A stretch of 64,000 nt of DNA, taken from Anseranas semipalmata. Its lineage: Eukaryota > Chordata > Aves > Anseriformes > Anseranatidae. Location: assembly GCA_013399115.1 (NCBI GenBank), contig VXAA01000623.1, positions 678,459 to 742,458 of the forward strand, in the 5' to 3' direction. Shown in pieces: positions 28,061 through 41,387 of this stretch. Below the pieces are notes generated by a model. The model worked only from the letters and a program-made list of their open reading frames with translations, was not told the DNA's origin and searched no databases. A program made the position numbers and the translations under genes. Each line of letters begins with the position of its first letter. Within the stretch, counting starts at the first letter, position 1.

Positions 28061-31000
28061 ACAAACATTTCCCCTCCTAACGATCCAGGCAAACCCTCTC
28101 TTTGGCGAGGAAGGCGGTGGCGCAGGCGCTTGTGAAATGCTGGCACGCTGCAGAATTTCCTCCTCCCATTTCAAAACCAGTGGGCACCGAGAGGCAATTT
28201 CCTCCTGCCCTCCGACACCCAGACCAAAAGCGCTTTTCCTTCTCATGCTGGCTGCAAGGAGCCCTATTTCCCTGCGCTCCCGGCCAGAGATAACGCTGGC
28301 GGGGCCGGCTGTTAAGCAGCAGAGAGAAAAGCAGCCCAGGGAGGATGAGGGATGCTGTGTGCACGGGGGTCTCGGGGCTCAGGGACTGGATCGAGCTGTG
28401 GCCCCAAGATGGGGAAGGGGGCTGCTGGCTTGCAGCCCACCGTTGGCTGCATCGCCCGTTGCAATACCCACAGAGCCCATTTTGGCTGCAGATGGAGCAG
28501 AGGGGTCCCGGAGGGGGTGATCCCCCCCGGGGGGCACGGGCTGCCCCGCTGAGCCCTGCTGCCTGGTGGGCAGGGGGAGGATGGAGCTGTGGGGCTCGGG
28601 GGGGGGAGCGCAGACAGAGGCTGGGTTGTGGGGGTCCCTCCCCAGTGGCCGAGCACAGGGAAGCGTTGTGCACCCGTGAGTGAGCAGGGAAGGGGACAAA
28701 GGAGCCTCTGTGGAGGATTTGGCCTCTCTCTGTCTGCCCCAGCCCCCGGCAGCCGCTTCGCTTTGGTGTAAATAAGTAAGTAAATAGCAGAAAGCCCGTG
28801 GAGCTGGGGGGGCGTGGGTCTTGGTTGTGCTCGCCCCTGTCCCGGCATCGCCAGCCCCATCCCACCATGGGACCGTGCTCGGGCACCCCGCGGCCCCGCT
28901 CCCATCGCGGAGGCCAGTGCCAGTGCCTCTGTCCTTCTTCACCTGCTGACAAGGCACTGGAAAAGGGAGGATTTTTTGAAACATAAAACAAATAAAATTA
29001 GGTCTTCTGGTAAGGGATTAAATGGGTGCCCTCAGCTGTATTTATAGAAGGTTCAAAAGTAAATCTGTTCCCAGACCGAATAAATATTTTGCTCAGGCAG
29101 GCGAGATTTTCAGTTCATCTGTCTTGGAAAGACTCGAGTGAGAGGGGAATTGATTTTCTTCAGCTTGAACAAGGCAAGCAACTCTCAAAACCAGATAGAT
29201 AGTGAAGTCCCATTATCAGTTAAAATGGGGAAGCAGCTGGGAAATCATTTAAGAGAAAGTGAAAATGGAGCCGCTTTCGGGAGCAGCCCAGTTCCCTGGC
29301 TCTGTGGGGCCAGCCCTGGGCATGGCTATTGCACGTGGCACCGCTAAAGGTTACCTCCGCGCCGTGCTCACCCTGTCGGTAGGCTGTTCGGTAGCAGAAT
29401 TCCAGCTCCAACAGATTGCTAATTCAAGCACCTGGTGTTTTCAGACATCGGTTGCTGCTAAGACAAGAGCTTAGCACTGCGCTCGTGATAAAAGCCACCG
29501 CAGGTCAGCGCTGGTGCAGCACTCCTCAGCTGCCTGATCCTGCCTGGGACTAGGGCTGTCCCGCTGCCCCCTGCTTTCCCTGTGTCATAAAAATAAAAGG
29601 AAGAATTAAGAAAAAGACCCAAAGCCTTTGGCAGTGCTCTCTGAGCTCTTCTGGTGCCTGTTTTCCAAGGGAGGACTGTGTGAAATGAACGTTTGTCTTC
29701 AAAAACTCCCCGGTATCACCTGGGCAGCCTGCAAATGCAGCTGAGCCCAGGGCAGCCCCAGCACTGCTCCATGCTCACCCTCCATCCCCTCTTCTCCCCA
29801 GCACCGTCCTGCTGTGCCCCAGGCACCTTTCCATGGCCACAGCCAGCCAGGGGGAGCTGGGAAGCGGCCGAGCAGCCGAGGTGGGAGCAGTGGCTTCCAG
29901 CGGACGGCACTGGGATGGGAGCATCCGCTGCCGTGACACCAGGCAGGATACAGCCGGAGAAGCTGGGAACAGCGGCTGCGCCTCGCGAGGGTTTGCAATG
30001 TGAGGTCTGTCCGTGGGGTGCTAAAAAAAAAGCCGTGAGATGAGCAAAATTATCCGCTGAGTCACTAATCGCTCGCCTGCTGCTTTAGTCACCAACTTTC
30101 CTAAGCTGGTACGGAGTTTGCTGCTGAGGGGGCACAAACTGGATCGTAATCACGTTAAGTAGCTGTGGCCGAAAGAAACGGAGTGCTGCCGCTGCACACA
30201 CAGCTTCTGGCACCAGAGGGATCAGCTGGCTCCACGGCCACTGGAGGTGCGCAATTAGCGATGATTCCCTAGTAAAGCCGCTGATTAATACCGGTGGAAG
30301 TGCTGCAGAGCAGCGGGAGCTCTGTGTGGAGATGCTCTTGGGTCCCTGGCTTCGCAGCTCCTGCTTTTGGGTGTCCTTGGGGACACGAGCTGCTGTGCCA
30401 CGCGTGGCTCGGTGACGGCGGAGGCAGGTCCCAGACTCCCACGCCTCAAGGGGAAAGGCTCGTGTCCTTCCAGCAGAAAATCTGCCTGGAGAGCCTGGCT
30501 TTGCCACACTGCTTTGTCGTGCGTGTGACCTGGAAGTGCTCAGAAAGGGCTGAGTCGGGGCCGCAGCACCAGCCCCCAGCACAGCTCACCGCCGTGGCTC
30601 CGGGGAAAGTCCGCTCCCCTGCTCGCCCTCTGATCCGGGTGCCGGCAGGCACCTGCTCCTGGGGCACTGCAGCACCGTTTGCCTCAGAGCATCCCTGGTG
30701 AGGAAGAGGGGGTTAGTGCTCGGGTCCCGGCACATGGGTAGCTGCAGAGGCAGAGGGGCCGATGCAGGTGGGTGCTGGTGCTGGGGGGGCCGGGCCGGGC
30801 GCGTGGGCAGGCTCTGCCACACAGCTCTGCTGCTCTGCTACTGCTTGGCCTCCCCGCCTCACCCGGCCTCCCTGCCTCCCCCACGCGCCCAACACGAAGA
30901 GCTCTTTTAGCCGAGTAACCCTGCCGTGCCGAAGCCAAGCACTCGTGAAAGGGCTTGTCTTAGAGCAGGAAAGAGCCATAAAGGGCCTATTTATGTAGCT

Positions 31001-32994
31001 GGCTCCTTGCAATGTTTTCAGACACAGCCCGCGCATGTTTTCGTAACAACAACGCCTCCACCTCCCGCCAGCTGCCAGCAGAGCCGAGTCCAGCCTCCGT
31101 CCTCCGCCTGCATCCCCAGGGCCCTGGGTGGCCGCAGTTGGTGCCGGGGCAGCGCCGGGCACGCGGGCACCTCGGTGCTGCTCCAGCTGTGCTTTCTTTC
31201 AGCCAGCATCTGCTCGGCATCATCAGCCAGCACCAGGGTGCTTGTGCTGAGGCTGAGATGGGGACCCCTGCTTCCGTCCTCGTGCTGGTGGTCGCTGGGG
31301 TTCCCAGCCATAGGTGCAGTTTGCCCAACAGTGCCTTGGCTGCCTCCTCTGCTCCCATCCACCAGGGTGCCACATTTGGTGGAGGTGATAAACATTTGGG
31401 AGGTGATAAACGTGGGAGGAGCAGGAACGCCCCACGGGTGAGCCAGCCTCTCCTCCAGCCTCCAGTGCTGCAGCGGGGCTCCCTGTGAGCCGCCACCTCT
31501 GCGTCCAGCCCTGCCGTCCCCTCCGGGTTGTGCACCATCCGGTGACGCTAAGGCAGCTGCTGTGATGATGCCATTGCCAGCGCAGGCGATGTCATACACG
31601 TGCGGGGAGGCGGCTGCACAGCGCAGCAGGGAGGAGCCGGGTCCTCACCCACCCAGCGCTGGCATGCAGGAGGGAGCCCTCGCCCCGCAGAAACCCCTGC
31701 GAGCTGCCCGCGCTTCCCCCTGGCTGTGGGGGCAGAGATGTCAGCGAGGTTCTACGGGGAGCTTGTTCCCTTTGGCAGGGCTGTTCATGGATCTGCATCC
31801 CTCTGTCCTCCCTGGTACGGCCCCTGCACACCTGGGGTTGCGATGGGAAACAAGAGAAGGCAAAACACGGGAGTTTCCTGAGCACCAGAGCCAAATCCTG
31901 GCCTGCAGCTGCTCTGATAACCGGGTCCCCCTGTCCTGGGCCAGCCAGGGTCTGACACCCGACCTGGACATGGTTCTGTGTTACAAATGTCCCCTACCTT
32001 CCTTGCCCCATAGAGCAAGTGCTGGGGCACATACAGCACATGGCTACGTGTGCTCGGTGTCGGCTGCCCGCAGCCACGTGTTTGCCATGGCAGGGAGACA
32101 AGTAACTTTTCATGAATCCGTTTACAAATTCCTTTTAAACAGGAAAGCTGACCCACTAGAGCTCATTAAATAACGTTAATGGTGCTGCCCAAATAAATAT
32201 TAGAGCTGCCACCTGTGCTGCCAGCCAACACGCGCTTCCTTCTGGTCCCCTCAGAGCAAAGGTTTCTCCATTTAATTGGACACGCATGCTTCTCTCCTGA
32301 CACCAGCGACCCCTGCTAACTCGAAGGATGCTCACAGTGCTGAGAGTGGGCTCCTGCAGCTCTCATGGTGCTGCTGCAAGAAGCAGGGGAGTGAGCAACG
32401 GCAGCTTCCCGGAGCCGCGGGTGCTGTGTTTGGAAATAACCGAAGAAAACCAGAGCAGCGTGCAGGGAGGTGCATAATTCAGGCCACCCTTAACACCGAC
32501 ATTAAACCCCAGCTCTATAATTCTTTTCCTCTTCCTTCTGTCCTCTAGCCAGCACATCATGTATAACTTCATTAGTCCTTATCCAGGAGACACTGAAAGA
32601 TGTGGACAATTAATTATCATCTGTCCCCTTTCATTCCTCTGCCTATCAGTGATGGCTTTCCAGCAGTGCAAACACAGGTCTGTGCTGAAAGCTCAGAGGA
32701 GCTGAGACGAGAGGCAGCACCCGCATGGTGCACGTCCCGCGCTGGGCAGGGCGCTGGAGGTGTTCCTGTCTTCTGCCGCGGCGATGGAGGAATGCAGCCC
32801 CTGCTCAGAGGGAAATGTGGGTGATGGAGCACCCCGCAGGGCCCCGCCAGCCCCAGCGCACTGAAATCCCTTCTGGGACATGTTTTGGTAAGCACCTTGA
32901 TATAGCATCACCCATTTGGGGTGTCCAGCAGCCAGGCGGCACTGCCCAGGGGATGACTTTTATCTGCCTGCATTTTGGTTCTGCGCTTCGAGCT

Positions 32995-33041
32995 GGGCAC
33001 AAAGCACCGGGCACAAAGCACTGGGCACAAAGCACCGGGCA
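32995..33041 (+). repeat. 14-bp tandem repeat, about 3.3 copies
   Basis: GGGCACAAAGCACC starts at 32995, 33009 and 33023, with a single C/T difference in the second copy and a partial fourth unit. Confidence 0.93.
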
Positions 33042-33446
33042 GCTGCGTCTCCCCCTGCTTGTGCCTTGTGAATCGAGGAGGTTTCTGTGTCCCTGGCCTT
33101 GGCTGGAGAGCAGAGCCCGTCTGCAGCCACATTTAGAGCAAAACTGCTTTGTAAAGAGGCCATGATGAAGCAGCTGCACTGCCCTAATTTGCCAATGGCT
33201 GATGTCCTAGAAATACGGTCGGAGACAAAGGTAACTTTAGGACTCAGGGATGGAAATGTCCCATGGGAAGGGGGCTGAGGCTGGCAGGGCACAGGGGCAG
33301 GGAGCCACAGGGGCAGGCTGGCATCACCCCACACCCTCCTTCCGACTGCAAGGTGAGCTCTCGGAGGTCATTACATGGTTAAATGGAAGCTGGTGGCTGC
33401 TAATTAGAAAATCGGAGGAGAGAGCCTCCTGAATGCCAGCTTCCCA

Positions 33447-33486
33447 GGTACCAGAAACCCCACACAACGGGGTACCAGAAACCCCA
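33447..33486 (+). repeat. 24-bp spaced direct repeat
   Basis: GGTACCAGAAACCCCA occurs at 33447 and 33471. The period is 24 bases with a diverged spacer. It is small and of no apparent function. Confidence 0.8.
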
Positions 33487-33839
33487 ATACAAACCCCTCG
33501 AGACAAAAATGTGCAGCAAGGAGAAGGATGCTAGTTTCAGCATTTGCTGAAGGTTTTTTAAAGCTTTAACCCTTTTTTGGCTGCTCAAATTTTAGCTAGA
33601 AGCAGCAGCCACACGCAGCACTGTCATTGAATTGCCCCGTGCTCCTGGTCACTGCTGACCTGTTCTCCCAGGTAAATGGTGACCAAGGGGGTGCTGCGGG
33701 GCCCTGGCACCCCAAAATCACCACGGGGCTCCCACTGAGCCAGGACCAAAGCCATGCGTGGGGCTGGTGCTCCCTGCAGCCCTGGGGGTGACAGCAGCGA
33801 GCCCTGCGGGGTCCTGCCCGTACCACGCTCACTTCAGGT

Positions 33840-34520
33840 CCTGGTTACTAATTGCTCCGCAGAAAGCATTTCTCACAAGTTTCTTTCATAAGAAACAGTA
33901 AGCACCGACTTTGATTTAGCTCTCCTTTGCCTTTCTTTCTCTTTTTTTAATTTTTTTTTTCCTTCCTACCCCGAATGAAGAAATTCTTTTGATCATGCTG
34001 GGTTCAGGCTCTGTAACAAGCGTCTCTGTTTGTATTGTGGGGTTGTCAGCGTGATAACATGACAACGCGTCTCCTCTTCGTCTCACATACAATGAATTAT
34101 TTCTTCCACTATCTCTTTGTACTGTCTCTGGGATAAATTACTGCTTCCAGGATTAGCAGATGGGCTTGTCAACCAGTGAAGCATCCTTAAACCCTTAGAT
34201 TATATGCTGCCCAGCACGAAGCGCTGGCCACTGCAGCTTGACCAAGGCTGCAGGAAAGTGTTTGTGTGGGGAATTGTCAGGCGGGCTTGAAAGGAAATTG
34301 CTTTGCCAATTTATTTTCTTTCCTGTGTATGAACATATTTTTCTGAAAGGGATGCTGTCACATTAAATATGGAACTGCCAACTGCAGACATTAAAAAATC
34401 ATGGGTCGTCCCATTTTCCTTCCTCCCACTCTAAATTCTAGAAAAACAATAAATTTGGGGTTCTTTTCATTTGTCATCTAGTGAGCTAAAGAGGCTTTTT
34501 CAAGTTTTTCCTGGCAGTCG
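33840..34520. other. AT-rich island in the intron, candidate conserved element
   Basis: About 680 bases of AT-rich sequence with runs such as T9 near 33950 and TTTATTTTC near 34310, lacking open frames. It may be an enhancer or simply a relaxed stretch. No motif cluster was decisive. Confidence 0.25.
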
Positions 34521-34777
34521 GGAGCTTTGGAAACTTCAGAGCCATCACCGCCACTGCAGATCTGGGCCAGATTGTGCCAAGGGAAATCAGCGGTGGGGCA
34601 GCCCTTTGTGCCTTGGTTTCACAAAATCAGGCTTTCTGTCCTGAAGTTTGGGTCTTTGGCAGGCAGCTGTCACAGGGTCAGGAGAACAGTCACAGCGGAA
34701 AAACATCTGGGGAGTGTTTAGTTCCCACTGAAGTTGATGGGACTGAACCACATGCTTGTATGCAAATTTTTCCAAAA

Positions 34778-34846
34778 TTTGTCCTCGCTTATGTTTATTT
34801 GTCCTCGCTTGATGGTGTTTTATCACCATGTTTATCACCATCAAGC
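34778..34846. repeat. Nested direct and inverted repeat cluster
   Basis: TTTGTCCTCGCTT occurs at 34778 and 34798 (20-base period). From 34807 to 34846, GCTTGATGGTG is followed 18 bases later by its exact reverse complement. The spacer and the right arm together hold two TTTATCACCAT copies 12 bases apart. The result is a perfect 11-bp hairpin stem built from short duplications. Confidence 0.9.
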
Positions 34847-37800
34847 TTGGTCCTGCTGCCTGGACTCTGTTACATGTGCTGTGACTGATGCAGAATATCC
34901 TACCCAGCCTTTACCTTGCCAGGCACTTTTTAGGGACTTAATTACAGCACTTCTCTTATATTTTGACAAACTTTCATTTTTAGCACGTGTAGTTACCCAG
35001 CGAGCACATAGATGAACTGGGGAAGGAAATCAGGCATTTGTCAGAACAACTCCAGGGTAACTCCTTTAGTACGTATCTGAGAGAGCTGTTTGAAAACAGC
35101 TTTGGGTTTTGGCAGGTGCTCGCTGATTTTCCTTTTCTCAGCCGTGCTGAATCCCCACATCAGTGGCTGCAGGTGCTGGGGTTCGGGTGTAACTGCAGCC
35201 CCAGATGCACCGTGTTGGCCAGGGCTATAAGAAGGGCAGGGGAGCAGCTCTGTGACTTTGAGCTGTGCCCCCTGCCCTGTTGTTCTGTGCCTGTGTCCCT
35301 GGGCAGGGTTTGCTTTGCCCCCTGCCAGTGTGATATCTGAGAAGCTCTGGTAGGTCCTGGTGTGCTCCTTTGTTGTGGGGGGTCCAGGTCCTGGAAGAAT
35401 GTGAGTTGTCTTTAGTGGTGTTTGATGCAGCTTCATCTTGAGGTTAAACTCTTGCATGTGTAATTGTGAGATGTGGGGAGATATAGGTGCTGTAATCCAG
35501 TCCTGGGGGTTAAAAAAGGCACAAGCCGGAGTCATGAAAGGTTTGGAAATCAGAATGAAGAAGTAATGTAAAGTCTTGTGCCACCGTTAACTTTTTAATG
35601 GATGTTGCTTTAGAAGCTAAACCTGAACAGCTGGCTCGTGGTCAGCGGTACTGGGCTCATTCTCTGCATACCCCGGAGGGTTGAGCACCCCACGGGTGCT
35701 CCAGAGCCGCCTCCAGAAGACTGGGTGTTTGGTGACTTTTATTCTAATAAAGCAATGGGCTTGCGTTGATGTACTGATTCAAAACACTGTGTGGATTTAA
35801 ACTGATCCCATTGCAAATATCTTTATTTGATACCACTGCAATAGCTGGATTTCAAATGTCACTTGCTTAGCACTATGAAATAATTAATTTAGATTGTGCT
35901 ACAGTAGCCTGCAGGAGCTCAGACTTAAACTGGAGGTCTCCTGTGTTAGCAGCCATGCACAAATGTGCCTAAAAGCCAGTTTCTGCCCCCAAATCCTGTG
36001 ACCTAAATGCATGTGAGAGGGAGCATGAGCCCAGCAGGACAGACTCTGTCCGTGGGTCGCTGTGCTTGCTGTAATTTGAGGCCTCTGAGCTTTGCTTTGC
36101 TTCTTTAAGTGGCTCTAGCACAACAAATAGCTGTAACAATTTGGGTTCAGCTCCGCTGAGCGAGCAGCATTAGCCGGTGCTCTTCCTGAGCAGAGACTTT
36201 TAAAGTTTAATGCGATAATCTCATTGAGTCCTTCAAATGTGGTAAATCGTGTTCTCCTGGAACCCACAGGAGCGGGCAGGAAGCAGTGCCTTGGCCTCGG
36301 ACCCATCCCTCGATAGCCCTTATCTGGAGTTCTCCAAGATAATGTGCTTCTGGTGAGGTCAGGGAGGAGCTGGGTGGCAAATCCCAGGGCAGGGGCTGCA
36401 GCCCGGGGGGACGGGGGGCTCCTGGGACCAAGCACGGCCAAAGCCGAGCCACGTGCGCTGCTGTCTGATGGCTCCTGGCTCTGCATTCCTGCTGTCCCCG
36501 GACTGACAGAGCCAGCGCTGTGCCCAGAGGAGATGCTGCCATCGCGCAAGCGGTGCCTGGATTTGATTTCAGGGGGATTTGGAAGAAAAAACCTAGTAGT
36601 GACTAGGAAGAGCCAGCGAGGAGCAGCTCAGCCAAAACTTGCGGAGCGGCTGCATCAGGTTGCACTGCTTGCTCTATTTTAAGAGGCAAACGGCACGGTG
36701 GTGGGGGAGCAGTCGGAGCCATCGTCTACCAGCCCCCTCGACTGGGGCAATGCTCCTTCAGCAGGCGGGGATGGTGGTGTGCCGGCCTGTGTGCAGAGGG
36801 CAGCACTGCTGCTTTCTCCCCAAAGCTTGCTTAAGCCCAGTGTTTTATTCCTGTCCTGATGTGACACTTCAGATCCCCGCCTCGCCAGCTTATCTGCGCC
36901 CTGCAGTACGCCTGCTCACAGCCAGCCAGCTCCGTGGTGCCATTGCAAGCCCTGGTGCTGCCGGTCTGGATCCTCAGGTGGCTTTCTGCCTGCCTTGTGT
37001 TTCGGCATCCTGCGAGGGTGCGGTGCTGTGGGGGGCTGCGGTTGTCCTGGGGTGGCTGGGACCTTGGCTCCTGCCTGGCCATCCTGGTCCGTCCCCTGGT
37101 GTCCCGCTGGGAGGGCTGAGTCAGCCGGCTAAATAAAGGCTTGGGAATTTTGGGTGGAAGCACAGTGAGGACTGGAGAAGGACCTTTGACAGCAGCCCCA
37201 GCGCAGCAAAGTGTTCAAGCATACACCAAGCCCCTGTGATTTAAGCATGTGCTTGAGTGGAGGGGGACAAAAATGATTCGTTGTGTGGATGCAGTGTGCC
37301 ACAGCACTGGTGACGTGGTGCTGGGGTGCTAAAACCACCGCAGCTGTGCTAGCAGCACGTGTGGCCTTGCTGCTGGGTGGGACTGACTGGGTGCGGGGGA
37401 CCATCGGCTCCTGTGGGTCTGTAGTCCATGACTCTGCCCCAGTCTTTGTGCTGATCACAAGAAACCTGAAGGATTTCGTGATCTTGAAAGTCCTGTGCCA
37501 GGCATTCCTCGGCCAGGAGAGCAGCAGCCGGGCGGGATGATGAATCGCTCTCTCCTCAGTCTTTTCTCTCCTGCTGCTCCCTTACGCTGTGCTAACAGTT
37601 ACAGCTAAACCTCTGGGGACAAAATGTCAGGCTCTCAGCATGTGTTTACTTGTGGTTTTTTTTCACTGCTGGTGGAAGCATGGGGTGGGCACCTCCATGG
37701 TCTGCAGCAAGCACGGGCGAGCCCCTGGTCCCCTGCCTGTAACCCAGCTGAGGTGTGGGAACAAGTGCTGCGGGCACAGGAGCCATGTGCTCGCTGGATG

Positions 37801-39049
37801 TGGTGAGCAACTCATTCTAAAAAGAATCAGCCCCATGTGCTTTGCCTGCCCTGCCACTGCTGCATCTTATCCCTTGTTACCCCCCTGCTCTTCCCTGTTT
37901 GGCCCTGGTGAAGCTGATTAATCAACTTGTTACAGATGCTGGGTATGAAGCTAAAGGATTGCGGGACCCCTTGGATAGGAAATCAGAACTATTCTTGGTG
38001 TTTTGTTTCCCAGGGCAGGCGGGTGCGTTCTGCAATGCTGCTGCAGAACAGCCATGCTGTTTCCTGCCCCGTGTCCCCATCGGTTCGGGCTGTGACTGTC
38101 CTCGCTGTTTGGGAGCAGGGCTGAGATCTGCTGACTCAGGGAACATGCCGTGTTAACGATGCCGATGTGCAAATGAGGATGGGTGCAGCAGCACGGACAC
38201 AGCCATGCGTTGCCCTCTGCGTGCTGGCAGTGCTGCGGGATGTCCTGTTGTCCTTCAGTGCATGGGAAAGGGGCTGGGGGGACTGCAGGGGATGTCTGAG
38301 GGTGGGAGACAGCCTGGGCACCTGGGGGGTCTCAGATCAGTGTGGGGACGGTCAGCAGGGGAGACCCTACATGCTGTGCTCCCTGTGCTGGCAGCCAGCC
38401 CTGAGCTCAAAGTAATCCTTGCTTTGACGAGCGATGGTTTATGCGCTGATCCCAAAATGTGCCTCGCCCCAGCATTAGCAGAACATATGCTGGGTCTGTG
38501 GGGAGGGCGGGGGGGGCTGGTTTTATGCAGTGTTATGAAATGGCAGGCATGGCTGGGGCTCTCTGAAATCCGTAGTCTGTCCTCAGCTGCTCAGATCTTG
38601 GTCCAGGACATCAGAGCATCTCTCGCTGTCCCAGCAGCTCTGCTGGGATGTCTCCATCCTCCCCACGGGCAGAGCACTGTGCACCGAAGGTTGGCTGCCC
38701 TCACACCCCTCCACCCAAGCCTGGCACCTCTCTGTGAAGCTGCCTGGGGCATTTTCTGGGTCTGACCTTCGAGGCAGCCCAGGAAGCCTCCCCATCTCCT
38801 CATTCACTAATAGAGCTGATGTCAGGTGCATTCGCCCCGCTCTTGGCTCAAGGTAACTCCTACAGTTACAGCCTCCTGCCAGTTGGCACCTGCTCTCCCG
38901 CGTGACACTCGGGGCTTCTGCAGAACTTGCTGAGAAGCAGGCACCGAACTCCCGATATTCGCCCGGGCTCTGGTGCGGAGGCTGCTGATGAGGGCTGATT
39001 TAGTGGTGATCAAACAGCACTTGAAGTGCTCCTTGAAATCTGAGCCAAG

Positions 39050-39165
39050 CGTCGGAAACTCTGCCGGCGGCGTTGGGGCATCTGCGCTGCCCGAGCTGCT
39101 GCCGCGCACACGGCAGAGGCCGGGCTCCGGGCGGCTGCACGGGGACGGGCTCCGGCTTCGTCCAG
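39050..39165 (+). promoter_or_regulatory. ZNF385C: CpG patch with donor-like end, candidate alternative ZNF385C first exon
   Basis: A short CpG-rich stretch ends in TCCAG|GTAGGA at 39166, a near-consensus donor. Read from an upstream ATG at 38973 it is open and ends in phase 1, as required to join the exon at 45678 in frame. The island is weak compared with 19 kb, so this is a low-confidence alternative promoter. Confidence 0.25.
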
Positions 39166-41367
39166 GTAGGAGCTCGTGTGCTGGGTGCCTCGTCCTGAGC
39201 TTCGACGGAGCGGCTGGAGATCCCTCGGCTGCTGCTGGAGAAAGCTGCGCCAGGAGCACAGGGGCTGCAGGGGAGAGCTGGGCTCCAAGCGTGATCTGAG
39301 TGCTGGCTGATTCATGCGTCCAAACCAATTTTAATGGGGGGGTGCTCTGAGCTCTAAGGATGATTTTAAGCAGGAAAAGCATGAACAGGACCAGAAATGA
39401 GATGGTGTCATTTCAGCCTGCAGGGGTATGGGTGTTTTCGGGCTTTTCTGTAGATCTTTGCAAATATGAGCAGGGCCATTGCAAATAAGGTTGTTGCTTG
39501 GGGTGGGGGTTAAATGAGTTTTGTGAGAGCTGTTGGTGGTGACTTTCATGCTAATTGTTCTATTTCTGTTGCTTTTATTCAATATTGTATGCCCTCAAGC
39601 ACAGCTAAAGAAAGTAGATTCAATGTTATGAAATCATGTGAACTCAAGATTGACTTTTTTTTTTTTTTTAATTTCTTACTCTTAGCACATTCAGCCAAAC
39701 TTCAGGTTGAGGTGGTCAGTTGCCCTGGTTTGATGTTGCTAGGTGGGACAGGTCTTCAGAGCAGCAACTTTGATGTGCCCCAGATCCATGGCAGACGCAG
39801 TTTTACTTGGGTTGAGGTTCTGGGTGCGTGGGGCCGGCTGTGTTCAGGCCCAGCAAAGCAGCCATGGGACCGGGTAAACACTAACTGTGGGAAGGGGCCC
39901 AATGCTGCCTGCCAGGGAGGTGGGTGCTTGGGTGCTGGATGTGGCCAGAGCCCCTGGGGGTAAACCTTGGCAGGAGCTTGGGTTGCATGGACACAAAGCT
40001 CGGCCAGGCTGTTTGCTGCCCAGGGACAGCTTGGGCAGACCTGTCCTCAGACTGCCTAGGATATCAGAAAAGAGGCAAAGGACCAAATGTCCATTGAATC
40101 CATGCCCTTGTCAGTATTTCAGCCTGGCCAGAATATTACCGTTTCAGTGACTTAGCTGAACCCATGTAGTTGCTTTTCTTTGTGCAAGGCCTGTTCCCTG
40201 TACTAAAAAGCAGCTATTTTGGAGATTTTAGGGGGCCCCAGCACAGAGGGCGGGTGGCTGCCACATCCCTGCCATGTGCCCTGGGCTCCAGCTCCTTGCT
40301 TACAGGCTGGGGGTGCATAAATGTGTCAGCACGCCGCAGGTGCCACTGACACTGCCTTCATGAATTCCCTTGCTCCTGCCTGCTGGGGGCCAGAGGCTGC
40401 TCTTTGCCATGAGCTGCTCAGCAGGAGGCATCCAACCCTGCCTGCTCCTTGGTGTGTCCTGGCCTCCCAAGGTGTGCGTGTGTGCCCACGCACGCAGAGC
40501 AACCGCTGTATGTTAGTACAGACCCTGCTTTCCAGGGCCTGGAGCCTGGGGGGGGCGGGAGGGATTGATATTTTTGGAAGAGTTTGGTTTCTGTTTGGGA
40601 GCATGTCCCAGCACGGGGCAGCTTCGGAGACCTGGCACTGGCTGCACAGATCCTCCAAAGGTGTCCCCGAGGAGGGACAGAGCTGCTGGCTGGTGGGAGT
40701 GTTTGCCTGTCGGCTGCTCGGGCAGGTGACCTCAGTGGGTGCGAGTGTTCGTTTTTATTGAAGTTATCAACAAAATGATGTGCTTGTGCTTGCTGCTCTG
40801 GGGCCAAGGAGGTGTGGGCTCACTTCCCAGCAGCGGCGTTGTTGCTCTGTGGTCTGACCAAAACACTGAAGATGAGCACGTCCTCACTGGGGAGCACAGA
40901 GCTGGCACCACCACGGTGCTGTCCCGGCTGCTCCAGCTTCCCTGCATCGGGGCGGCTGAGGGTGCAAGGATGAGAGATTTTCTTGGGGAAATCGATGGCA
41001 GCAGCTGGTACAATGGGATGCAGAGGACGAGGGCTTTAACACACTGCCTGCTCCAGCCATTCATTTCCATAAGTTTCACCCATCATTAAATCCCAAATCA
41101 ATACCACGGGGATTGGCTCGCTGTGAGGTGCTGTGGCAGCTTGCTGGGAGCGTGCTCATGGAGCAGGGCGATTTAACCCCTAGCTGTCACATGCGGGCAG
41201 ACCAAGGTGCTGGGGATCGAGTTGGTAAATTAGGCTTGGTGGTGGGTGATTGTCCAGAGCTGAGCTGGGGGTGCTGATGAGAGAAGCGCCCTGCGCATCT
41301 TGGGCCCTGCGTTATCTTTGCCGAGAGAGGCTGAGCCAGGCCCTCCAAGCTGTTTGTCGCCGGGGGC

Positions 41368-41387
41368 ACTCATTAATACTCATTAAT
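41368..41387 (+). repeat. Perfect 10-bp tandem pair ACTCATTAAT
   Basis: Two adjacent copies, each with an ATTA homeodomain-type core. A small duplication, possibly a paired binding site. Confidence 0.8.

Noticed and set aside
28077..28991. 304-residue minus-strand open frame
   Set aside because: Proline/serine-rich translation of GC-rich intron DNA with no family resemblance and no flanking splice or polyadenylation signals.
24376..33486. Short tandem repeats considered as a CRISPR array
   Set aside because: Units are adjacent or irregular with no unique spacers, and this is eukaryotic nuclear DNA.
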